Shown here: positions 8,631 through 16,318 of the stretch, one piece after another
How the letters are laid out: each line of letters opens with the position of its first letter
Position numbering within the stretch: position 1 is the first letter of the stretch
Source: an uncultured Lachnospiraceae bacterium
GTDB taxonomy: Bacteria; Bacillota; Clostridia; Lachnospirales; Lachnospiraceae
Assembly (NCBI GenBank): GCA_949743325.1
Contig: CATJTQ010000081.1
Coordinates: 62,001-126,000, forward strand
DNA: 64,000 nt
Reading direction: 5' to 3'
Notes under the pieces: model-generated
What the model saw: the letters and a program-made list of their open reading frames with translations, nothing else
Told to the model about the DNA's origin: nothing
Databases searched by the model: none
Translations under genes and position numbers: made by a program

Positions 8631-9314
8631 TTATTGTTTTTTGGCAATTATAAGTGAAAAATAACCTGCATCATCAGGAATATCTTCAATATTTTCATAT
8701 TTTTTCTCGTTAGGCATGCCGCAGTTTTCAACCATAGAAATATTTAGGCTGCTTTTTTTAAGCCGCTCCTTAACGCTAACCATTTTGCTTCCTGACTTCA
8801 TAAGAATATAATTTCCAGGCATATCAAGATCAAAATTAGTCTGATGAACGGCAGGAATAATATGTAGGGGTTCAGTCCATTCTGCCAGCGATGTATTTAA
8901 AGCCGCAGCCGCAGCACAGAAGGATGGAATACCGCTTACAATTTTGATTTTATAACCATCATTTTCAACTATATGCTGTATATAAGAAAAAGTAGAATAG
9001 ATGGTTGGATCACCAAGTGTAAGAAAAATTACATTTTGTTCTTCAGCTAAATATTTTTCAATCAGTTCAGCTCCGCGTTTATGAGATTTTCTTTGTTCTT
9101 CTTTGTCCATCACCATAGGCATGTCTATAGGTACAAGTTCTTTTTCTTCTAATTCAGGAACTGCCTTAACAGCAATTTTGAACGCAGTAGTTTCTTTTAC
9201 ATTAGTGCCTGGACAGGCGATAACAGAATTCTCTTTAATAATTCGTACGGCTTTAAGCGTCATTAGTTCTGGGTCGCCGGGTCCAACACCTATTCCATAT
9301 AATATACCTGGCAT
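8631..9314 (-). CDS. cbiL: Cobalt-factor II / precorrin-2 C20-methyltransferase
   Basis: SAM-dependent methyltransferase of the corrin ring pathway, 227 residues. The family signature GIGVGPGDPELMTLKA is near the N-terminus, FLTLGDPTIYSTFSY in the middle and a SGIPSFCAAAA segment follows. The start at 9314 is 5-6 nt after AAGGAGGC on the minus strand; the 9353 start lacks an SD. No other cobalamin gene is in the window, so it is an orphan here. It converges with the surface-protein gene (17 nt apart). Confidence 0.9.
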   Translation of the reverse strand: MPGILYGIGVGPGDPELMTLKAVRIIKENSVIACPGTNVKETTAFKIAVKAVPELEEKELVPIDMPMVMDKEEQRKSHKRGAELIEKYLAEEQNVIFLTLGDPTIYSTFSYIQHIVENDGYKIKIVSGIPSFCAAAAALNTSLAEWTEPLHIIPAVHQTNFDLDMPGNYILMKSGSKMVSVKERLKKSSLNISMVENCGMPNEKKYENIEDIPDDAGYFSLIIAKKQ

Positions 9315-9397
9315 AAAAATGCCTCCTTTGCAATATGATTTTATATTATACAAAATACATTAAAAAAAAACAAGAAAAACTAATAAAAAAGCTTTAG

Positions 9398-9415
9398 CTG
9401 CACAAAATTGTGCAG
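9398..9415. terminator. Hairpin with T-run in the 9315-9610 divergent region
   Basis: CTGCACAA-AA-TTGTGCAG is followed by TTTTTTTATT on the plus strand and, on the minus strand, by a T-run after a short spacer. The flanking genes point away from each other, so it ends no known gene; it may attenuate the cbiL leader or be a relic. The rest of this gap is AT-rich with nothing else identified. Confidence 0.5.
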
Positions 9416-9610
9416 TTTTTTTATTAAAAAATTTTTTTAGTAATAATTGGTAATTTTCTGCATATATATAAAGATGGGGATATTTTTAGTGGACATCTAA
9501 TCTTGATAAAAATTTTCACTATAAATAGCAAATATTGGTAATGATGAATAAAATGTATAAAAAGGGTGAAAATAAAAATGTAACTGCTGACCAGGCTGTA
9601 AAGGAGAAAT

Positions 9611-10441
9611 ATGAAAAAGCAATTTAAAATATTTTTAATTTCAGTTGTAATATTAGGATGTTTCCCCTCTATAGAGGGTGCTGATACTTTAAAATCAAAC
9701 AAAAAAACCAGTGAAATATATTATAATGAATTAAGAAAAGCAAAACCGGTATTGATAGATGATTATTATGACTGTTATCAGGAAGAACAGGAAAAGTTAA
9801 AGGAAGAGTCAGAAGAATATGTAAGCGGTTGGTTGAGTGAAAACACAAATATTAGGTTATCACCATTTACTTTTTCTGATGCTAATATAGCAGAAGTACT
9901 TCCAATTGGAAGTGAAGTGACTTACTGTGTTTATAATAGCGAGTGGGCAAAAGTCAAATATGGTGACGGAATAGGTTATATAAGTCTTCAGTATATAAGT
10001 AATGAAAAACCATATAAAGAATATAGTGTACCAAGACAGGGAATAAAATCATATATGTCTTATAAGAAGATTACTAACAGAGCCAGTTCTCAGTATAAAC
10101 TTCAGCATTCCGTTGCATATACCGGTGACTATGGAATAAGGCAAATTGACGGCAGATTCTGTGTAGCAGTAGGCTCATATTTTACAAAAACTGTCGGTAT
10201 ATATATAGACTTAGTTTTACAAAATGGAACAGTAATACCGTGTGTGCTTGCTGATAGAAAAGCTGATAAGGATACAGATTCCAGACATATATTAACTACA
10301 GGTGATAATTCATTAGTTGAGTTTATAATTGACAATGACGTTTTGCCAAGGAGGATAAAACGTTCTGGTGATATATCAAGCGCATGTGAACAATGGAATA
10401 GTCAAATTGTTTCAATAAGAATATATAATAAGAAAGTATAG
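9611..10441 (+). CDS. Secreted SH3-domain protein
   Basis: 276 residues with an N-terminal signal peptide (MKKQFKIFLISVVILGCF, likely cleavage near IEGA). A bacterial SH3-type segment spans about 75-130: NTNIRLSP, then VLPIGSEVTYCVYNSEWAKVKYGDGIGYIS. The C-terminal 130 residues form a second domain with no recognised catalytic motif. It may bind cell wall or act in wall remodelling; a substrate cannot be named. The SD AAAGGAG lies 5 nt before the ATG. It is monocistronic and converges with aroF across a shared terminator. Confidence 0.75.
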   Translation: MKKQFKIFLISVVILGCFPSIEGADTLKSNKKTSEIYYNELRKAKPVLIDDYYDCYQEEQEKLKEESEEYVSGWLSENTNIRLSPFTFSDANIAEVLPIGSEVTYCVYNSEWAKVKYGDGIGYISLQYISNEKPYKEYSVPRQGIKSYMSYKKITNRASSQYKLQHSVAYTGDYGIRQIDGRFCVAVGSYFTKTVGIYIDLVLQNGTVIPCVLADRKADKDTDSRHILTTGDNSLVEFIIDNDVLPRRIKRSGDISSACEQWNSQIVSIRIYNKKV

Positions 10442-10466
10442 TCGGGTTTATATTTATATAATAAAA

Positions 10467-10495
10467 TTACCCCTCCCTCATGGAGACAGGGGTAA
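10467..10495. terminator. Bidirectional terminator between convergent genes
   Basis: TTACCCCT (10467-10474) pairs with AGGGGTAA (10488-10495) around a 13-nt loop. A-rich and T-rich flanks on both sides let it serve the SH3 gene on the plus strand and aroF on the minus strand. Confidence 0.75.
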
Positions 10496-10553
10496 AAATT
10501 ACTTTTTAAGTATTAAAGCACATCAGATGCGGAATAATTTATTGTACAAGATT

Positions 10554-11582
10554 TTAACAATGTTCTGCAATTGTATAGATCAATTTTTCGGAGTCCTCCC
10601 AACTAAGACAAGGATCCGTAATTGATTTTCCATATATATGTTCTCCTACTTTCTGACAGCCTCCTTCAATATAACTCTCAATCATTACACCTTTTACAAG
10701 TTTGTATATATCTGGAGATACGCTTCTGCTGTGCATAACTTCTTTCACGATGCGAATCTGTTCCTTGTGCTGCTTGTTCGAATTAGAGTGATTGGCATCA
10801 ATTATAGCAGCAGGGTATTTTAAACTTCTTTGATTGTACATATCTAAAAGTCTCATTAAATCCTCATAGTGATAATTTGCTATAGTATTTCCGTGTTTGC
10901 TCACTGCACCGCGTAATATTGTGTGTGTAAGAGGGTTTCCTGTTGTTTTAACTTCCCAATTTCTATAAATAAATTCATGTCCATGCTGGGCTGCTACAAC
11001 TGAATTGAGCATTACTGAGAAGTCTCCGCTAGTAGGATTCTTCATACCTGCCGGAATGTCCATGCCGCTTACAGTAAGTCTATGCTGCTGGTTTTCTACA
11101 GATCTAGCTCCAATTGCCACGTATGATAAAATATCGGACAAATAGCGCCAGTTTTCAGGGTAAAGCATTTCGTCTGCTGAAGTGAGACCACTTTCTTTTA
11201 TTGCACGAAGATGCATTTTTCTGATAGCTACAAGTCCAGCCAGTAAATTTGGAGCCTTTTCAGGGTCTGGCTGGTGCAGAATTCCTTTATATCCTTCTCC
11301 GGTAGTTCTTGGTTTGTTAGTATATATTCTTGGAACTAATACAAGACGGTCGTCAACTTTTTCCTGAACTTTTGCAAGGCGATTGACATAATCACATACT
11401 GCCTCTTCATTATCAGCAGAGCATGGACCGATAATAACTAAAAATTTATCTGATTTTCCTGTAATAACATCAGAAATAAGCTTGTCCCGTTTGTTTTTCA
11501 CATCCGCCAAATCATTTGTAATCGGATAGTCCTGTCTTATTTTTTCTGGTGATGGCAATTGTTTAATAAATTCAAAACTCAT
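10554..11582 (-). CDS. aroF: 3-deoxy-7-phosphoheptulonate synthase (DAHP synthase, type I)
   Basis: First enzyme of the shikimate pathway, condensing PEP with erythrose 4-phosphate. At 342 residues it matches the AroF/G/H class. Seen: VIIGPCSADN near 48, YTNKPRTTGEGYKG near 87, RGAVSKHGNTIANYHYE and DANHSNSNKQHKEQ near 265, which carry PEP, phosphate and metal ligands. The N-terminal segment usual for feedback control is present, but which aromatic acid inhibits it cannot be read here. A promoter of its own lies upstream (11646-11674). Confidence 0.95.
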   Translation of the reverse strand: MSFEFIKQLPSPEKIRQDYPITNDLADVKNKRDKLISDVITGKSDKFLVIIGPCSADNEEAVCDYVNRLAKVQEKVDDRLVLVPRIYTNKPRTTGEGYKGILHQPDPEKAPNLLAGLVAIRKMHLRAIKESGLTSADEMLYPENWRYLSDILSYVAIGARSVENQQHRLTVSGMDIPAGMKNPTSGDFSVMLNSVVAAQHGHEFIYRNWEVKTTGNPLTHTILRGAVSKHGNTIANYHYEDLMRLLDMYNQRSLKYPAAIIDANHSNSNKQHKEQIRIVKEVMHSRSVSPDIYKLVKGVMIESYIEGGCQKVGEHIYGKSITDPCLSWEDSEKLIYTIAEHC

Positions 11583-11645
11583 TCAAAAACCTCTTTCTCT
11601 ATATTATTTTAAAAATATTGCTAAATAAAATGACAGTATATGTTT

Positions 11646-11674
11646 AGTATACCTTAATTTATAATAATTGTCGA
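11646..11674 (-). promoter_or_regulatory. Sigma-A-like promoter for aroF
   Basis: Read on the minus strand: TCGACA (11674-11669), 17-bp spacer, TATACT (11651-11646). The leader to the aroF ATG is about 60 nt. Confidence 0.55.
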
Positions 11675-11723
11675 TAGTGCTGTATAAAAATTTTCATAGC
11701 CGTCTATAAAAAGGAAATCAATG

Positions 11724-11752
11724 TTGTATCGTTTTGTTAAATATGCTAAAAT
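11724..11752 (+). promoter_or_regulatory. Promoter of the 11783-14112 ABC importer operon
   Basis: TTGTAT (11724-11729), 17-bp spacer, TAAAAT (11747-11752) with a TG one base upstream (extended -10). It would start transcription about 25 nt before the ATG at 11783. Confidence 0.55.
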
Positions 11753-11782
11753 AAATTAATTAAATTATAAGGAGAATTATTG

Positions 11783-12766
11783 ATGCTAAAGAAAAAATTA
11801 TTGTTATTTATTACATATTGTAGTGTAATTTTAATGATTACTGGATGTGCTTCTGGAAATAAATCAGATATCAATATTGGATGTATGAAAGGACCTACTG
11901 CAGTAGGGATGGTAAAAATGCTGTCAGATTCAGATTCTGGAGTTTCGGAAAATAATTACAATTATACTATTACAGGAACAGCAGATGAACTAACAGCAGG
12001 CCTTCTTAATGGCAGTATAGATATTGCAGCTGTTCCTTGCAATCTTGCGTCAGTTTTATATAATAAAACAGATGGGGAAATAGTGACTATTGCTATAAAT
12101 ACACTTGGAGTACTCTATATTTTGGAATCTGGAAACACAATTTCAGATATTAACGACCTTGCGGGAAAGACAATATATTCTACAGGGCAGGGAACTACGC
12201 CAGAATATACGCTGCGTTATCTGCTTACAAAGGCAGGTTTGGATCCTGATAAGGATGTAAATATTGAGTATAAGTCAGAAGCTGCGGAAGTTGTTTCTGC
12301 AATGACTCAAAATAAGGAAGCAATTGCAATGCTTCCACAGCCATATGTTACTGCAGCCATGAAAAATAATTCGAAGCTTCGCATTGCATTAGATATTACA
12401 AAAGAGTGGGAGTTGTTGGACGATAAAAGTACAATTGTTACAGGTGTAATTGTAGCAAGAAAAACATTTATTGAGCAAATGGATCAAAGTTTTAAAGTGT
12501 TTATTAAAGAATACGAACAGTCTACAAAGTATGCAGTCAGTAATGTTGATAAGACAGCTGAATTGTTGGAACAATTTGATATTTTTAATGAACAGATTGC
12601 CAAAGATGCCATCCCATACTGTAATGTCACTTACATAGATGGTGAGGAGATGAGTGAAAAAATGCTTTCTTATTTAACAGTACTTTATGAACAGAATCCG
12701 ATTTCTGTAGGAGGAAAATTACCTGAGGAAGGAATTTTTTATATTGAAAAAAATAAGAACAAGTAA
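11783..12766 (+). CDS. ABC importer substrate-binding lipoprotein (NitT/TauT-like)
   Basis: Extracytoplasmic solute receptor, 327 residues. The signal peptide ends in a lipobox (LMITGC), so it should be lipid-anchored through that Cys. The fold signature of NMT1/SsuA-like receptors is visible: INIGCMKGPTAVGMVKM at the start of domain 1, then LLNGSIDIAAVPCNLASVL, DLAGKTIYSTGQGTTPEYTLRYLL and MLPQPYVTAAMK. The ligand is not predictable; this family binds sulfonates, nitrate, pyrimidines and others. AAGGAG precedes ATG 11783. It overlaps the permease gene by 23 nt. Confidence 0.85.
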   Translation: MLKKKLLLFITYCSVILMITGCASGNKSDINIGCMKGPTAVGMVKMLSDSDSGVSENNYNYTITGTADELTAGLLNGSIDIAAVPCNLASVLYNKTDGEIVTIAINTLGVLYILESGNTISDINDLAGKTIYSTGQGTTPEYTLRYLLTKAGLDPDKDVNIEYKSEAAEVVSAMTQNKEAIAMLPQPYVTAAMKNNSKLRIALDITKEWELLDDKSTIVTGVIVARKTFIEQMDQSFKVFIKEYEQSTKYAVSNVDKTAELLEQFDIFNEQIAKDAIPYCNVTYIDGEEMSEKMLSYLTVLYEQNPISVGGKLPEEGIFYIEKNKNK

Positions 12767-13526
12767 AAGCGGACAGAAAAAATCAGTTAAAGTTATTGTT
12801 AATATAATATCTGTAATATTTTGGATTTGCCTGTGGCAGGCAGCGGCAGTAATTATTGATGAGGAAGTATTTTTGCCTGCTCCTTTTAAGGTTGTAAATG
12901 TTCTAATAAATAAACTTATTATAAGCAGAGAGTTTTGGATAAGTGTAATGGGATCAATAGCAAATATTGGTTTGGGTCTTTTGGGGGGAGTATTAGCTGG
13001 CATTTTTATTGCTTCATTATCTTTTAGGTTTAATATAGTAAGAATTTTTGTGGGCTTTCCGATAAAAGTAATCAAATCAATTCCTGTTGCATCATTTGTT
13101 ATTTTGGTGCTTTTATGGATTCCTTCATCTGGATTGTCTGTTCTAATACCGTTTTTGGTAGTTTTACCAATAATTTATATTAACACTCTTTCAGCTCTAT
13201 TAGAACTTGATTTTAAGTTGATTGAGATGGCTGATGTCTTTCATGTTTCAGTGATTAATAGGGTTATGTATATTTATATACCTCATATAATGCCATACTT
13301 TTTATCAGCGTGTTCGCTTGCAGTTGGAATGGCATGGAAGTCTGGAATTGCTGCTGAGATAATTGGACTTACAAAGGGCAGTATTGGAAATGAGTTGTAT
13401 AAATCAAAAATATATTTGATGACAACAGAATTATTTGCATGGACATTTGTTATTGCTTTTATTAGTATTATATTTGAAATTATTATAAAATTTGCTGCTT
13501 ATATGATAGACAAAAGATTGGGGTGA
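12744..13526 (+). CDS. ABC importer permease (SsuC/TauC-like)
   Basis: 260-residue inner-membrane protein with about six hydrophobic segments and the BPD_transp_1 coupling region (AWKSGIAAEIIGLTKGSIGNELYKSK). SD GAGGAAGGA (12725-12733) leads to a TTG start at 12744, inside the end of the receptor gene, which implies translational coupling. It forms the transport channel with the receptor before it and the ATPase after it. Confidence 0.87.
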   Translation: MKKIRTSKSGQKKSVKVIVNIISVIFWICLWQAAAVIIDEEVFLPAPFKVVNVLINKLIISREFWISVMGSIANIGLGLLGGVLAGIFIASLSFRFNIVRIFVGFPIKVIKSIPVASFVILVLLWIPSSGLSVLIPFLVVLPIIYINTLSALLELDFKLIEMADVFHVSVINRVMYIYIPHIMPYFLSACSLAVGMAWKSGIAAEIIGLTKGSIGNELYKSKIYLMTTELFAWTFVIAFISIIFEIIIKFAAYMIDKRLG

Positions 13527-13530
13527 TTTT

Positions 13531-14112
13531 GTGAAGACTATAGAAATAAGAGGACTTTCTTTTTTTTATGGAGAACATTGTGTGTTTAAACAATTTTCTG
13601 CGGATTTTATTGAAGGGTGTTGTACGGCAGTTATGGCAAAGTCAGGAGCTGGAAAGACAACACTTTTGTATTTGATAGGTCGGCTGCTCTATCCCTATGA
13701 AGGAGAGATAAATTATTCTGTTAATTATCCCCTGTTTTCGTATGTGTTTCAGGAAAACCGTTTAATAGAAAATGTAAGCGCTGTAAGAAATATAAAACTG
13801 GTAAATCATAAGTTGTCTTTGTATAAAATAAAAGAACAGCTGTTAAGTATAGGTTTTACATCAGAATCCGTAAATAAAAAAATCCGTGATATGAGCGGCG
13901 GAGAAAAGCGTCGTATTGCTATTCTCCGCGCTCTTTTGGCAGATTATAATATTCTTTTATTAGATGAGCCTTTTACGGGGCTTGACAGGTACACAAAGCA
14001 ACTTATGATTGAGTGTGTTAAAAAGAATACCATAGGTAAAACGGTTATTATTGTAACACACAATGAAGAAGAAGCAATTTCTGTCGGTTGCAGCAAAATT
14101 ATATATCTATAA
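13531..14112 (+). CDS. ABC importer ATPase, compact form
   Basis: 193-residue nucleotide-binding subunit. Walker A AKSGAGKTT, Q-loop YVFQENRL, signature MSGGEKRRIAI, Walker B ILLLDEPFTGLD and switch histidine IIVTHNEEEA are all present. It is about 50 residues shorter than SsuB/TauB because the sequence stops soon after the H-loop, leaving a minimal motor domain. It starts at GTG 13531, 4 nt after the permease stop codon. It converges with the hydrogenase-chemoreceptor gene with no gap. Confidence 0.88.
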   Translation: MKTIEIRGLSFFYGEHCVFKQFSADFIEGCCTAVMAKSGAGKTTLLYLIGRLLYPYEGEINYSVNYPLFSYVFQENRLIENVSAVRNIKLVNHKLSLYKIKEQLLSIGFTSESVNKKIRDMSGGEKRRIAILRALLADYNILLLDEPFTGLDRYTKQLMIECVKKNTIGKTVIIVTHNEEEAISVGCSKIIYL

Positions 14113-16053
14113 TTAGTTTCTGATTTCTTCTAAGTTATCTTGTATTTCTTTTGATAATGATTCAACCAGTTTAGTACTTGCAGCAATCTCCTCTGTTGCA
14201 GCGGCAAGATTTGCCACACGTCCGTCTACCTGACCTACAAGCTGTGTCAATGTGTCAGCTTGTTCCATAAGACTTTTCATAAATGTTCTGACTTCAGCTG
14301 AATTCTTGCTTGAATCCTGTGCAGCGGCTCGGCTTGAATTGGACAATTCTTTTATTTCATCAGCAACAACTGCAAATCCCTTGCCTGCTTCACCAGCTCT
14401 GGCTGCTTCAATGGCAGCGTTCAGTGACAGCAAGTTAGTTTTAGAAGCGATATCAAAAATTGCATTGTTGTTTTCTTCAATACTTTTCAGAAATTCTGTA
14501 ATGCTGTCAAAAGCTCTTTTCATTTCCTGACTAAAATTATTAATATTCTGCATATCCAATGCAATTTCTGTACTTTCCTGTGCATTACTCTCATTGCCTG
14601 AAGTTAAATCTTCTAAAGAATTCATCATAACATCAAAGCTGCTGGCAGTGTTAGCGATAACATCATTTACCATCTCAGATTGTCTAATGCGCTCTTCAGA
14701 CTGTAAACTGACCTCTTCAGACAACTCTTTTGCTTTTTGTGCTTCATTTAATGCAAGATCTCTGGCATAATGTACACAATTATTTTTGTTGTTTATTCCA
14801 TTATATATTGCTTTTGCCATCATCTTACAAGTTTCATATCCGCATGCAGAACAATCAATGTTTTGTTTTAGTGAGGTGTTTTTTCCCAGCTCTTTGTAAA
14901 TAGCATTATATTCTTCTTTAGTAGGTTCCTTTAACATAACTTTTGCCGAATGATCAGTATAATGGCGTATAAAGTCCTCAAGTTTTAAATCCTTAAATTG
15001 AGAGTTAAAAGCTGTAAGTCTTTTTTGGGGAGTAAGTTTTTTGCCCCATGCTCCTTTATTTTTCATGCTGCTAGAACGGATTTTCCAAAGATTCATTATG
15101 ACATCATCGCCGACTCCATGTTCATCTTCAACTCCAGTTCCATAGAGACAGCCTTTTTCACAATTTAAAGCGTCCACCATAAATGGCAGAGATTTCTTGG
15201 AATTGATACGTCCAAGATATTCGTGAAGATATTCATACATACGCTGTTCGCCTTCTGCTTGGCGAATAAAGATTTCATCACCTAAAAACCAGTAAACATT
15301 TTCTTTTAACCCGCCGGGAGTTGGATAGACTGAACCAAGACCATAATCTATCTCATCATTGGCAAAACTTCCAGTTGAAAGATTGTGTTTTCGTATATAT
15401 TCAACTAGATGGTGAAAAGTAAGATTGTATGATACATAACCGCCGCAGTTAGGATCATCTATCTCATTTTTCTTGGCTATGCATGGGCTGATAAAGGCAA
15501 GCTTGTCAGTTATTCCCATATACTTTTTTGCATATATTGCTCCGCACATTAAAGGGCTGTGTATAGGCATTAATTTTGGCAGAAGCTGAGGGATAAATTT
15601 TTCAATATAACTTACAACAGCAGGACATGGCTGTGAAATTCCTCCAATAAAATTGTTTTCTGTTATGTATTTTAAATATGCCCAAGTAGTAATGTCTGCC
15701 CCAAATGAGATACTTATTATTCTGTTAGCTCCTGCATTTTTTAAAATCCCTAAATATCTACCATAATCATTTGGATAATTTGCAATAAAGGATGGAGCAA
15801 CCAATAGAGAAATTTTTGTACCCTTTTTAAGATCGTTGAAAAAACGTTCTGTATCATCTATGTATGAACGAGCTTCATGTGAACAATCGTCAAAACATGC
15901 TCCGCAGGCTATACAAAAATTGCTGTCCACAGCAATTTGAGCGCTTCCATCAGGATATTGTGCAATACGATTTGCACCAAGTACAGGACAGGCGGATATA
16001 CATTTATTGCAAACAATACAGTTTTCATTTGTGTAAATTAAGTCTTCATTCAT
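14113..16053 (-). CDS. [FeFe]-hydrogenase-like soluble chemoreceptor
   Basis: 646-residue fusion with no membrane segment. Two ferredoxin clusters: Cys12/15/18/22 and Cys47/50/53/57. The [FeFe]-hydrogenase large-subunit domain (about 80-310) keeps all four H-cluster ligands: Cys143 (SQPCP), Cys191 (SPCIAKK), Cys298 and Cys302 ([12 protein letters not shown]). The neighbouring proton-transfer Cys of TSCCP is Pro142. A further 4Fe-4S domain has Cys401/404/409/426. The C-terminal 200 residues are a methyl-accepting chemotaxis signalling domain with the hairpin tip [20 protein letters not shown]. It probably senses H2 or redox state and signals to CheA. The SD GGAGAAG favours the start at 16053 over 16074. 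Confidence 0.88.
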   Translation of the reverse strand: MNEDLIYTNENCIVCNKCISACPVLGANRIAQYPDGSAQIAVDSNFCIACGACFDDCSHEARSYIDDTERFFNDLKKGTKISLLVAPSFIANYPNDYGRYLGILKNAGANRIISISFGADITTWAYLKYITENNFIGGISQPCPAVVSYIEKFIPQLLPKLMPIHSPLMCGAIYAKKYMGITDKLAFISPCIAKKNEIDDPNCGGYVSYNLTFHHLVEYIRKHNLSTGSFANDEIDYGLGSVYPTPGGLKENVYWFLGDEIFIRQAEGEQRMYEYLHEYLGRINSKKSLPFMVDALNCEKGCLYGTGVEDEHGVGDDVIMNLWKIRSSSMKNKGAWGKKLTPQKRLTAFNSQFKDLKLEDFIRHYTDHSAKVMLKEPTKEEYNAIYKELGKNTSLKQNIDCSACGYETCKMMAKAIYNGINNKNNCVHYARDLALNEAQKAKELSEEVSLQSEERIRQSEMVNDVIANTASSFDVMMNSLEDLTSGNESNAQESTEIALDMQNINNFSQEMKRAFDSITEFLKSIEENNNAIFDIASKTNLLSLNAAIEAARAGEAGKGFAVVADEIKELSNSSRAAAQDSSKNSAEVRTFMKSLMEQADTLTQLVGQVDGRVANLAAATEEIAASTKLVESLSKEIQDNLEEIRN

Positions 16054-16262
16054 CTTAACTTCTCCATTCATCATTATTTTATTGTAAAATTTACCTGATG
16101 TCCCTCACAGGCTTATTAATGCTTAATGTTTTTGCTTATGTAAGAATCATCATAACATATAAATAAAAATTAAACAATATTAATTATAATAATATTTGAT
16201 TTTTTATTAATTATCAACAAAAAATGTGGTGTGCAATTTTTAATAGAAAAAATATATAGCTG

Positions 16263-16291
16263 TTGCAATAATTTTATAAAACATTTATAAT
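16263..16291 (+). promoter_or_regulatory. Promoter of the pectate lyase gene
   Basis: TTGCAA (16263-16268), 17-bp spacer, TATAAT (16286-16291), about 28 nt upstream of the ATG. The rest of the 16054-16262 gap is AT-rich with no gene and no riboswitch pattern that I recognise. Confidence 0.7.
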
Positions 16292-16318
16292 AAAAATATA
16301 AAAAAGGAGTGAAAAATT

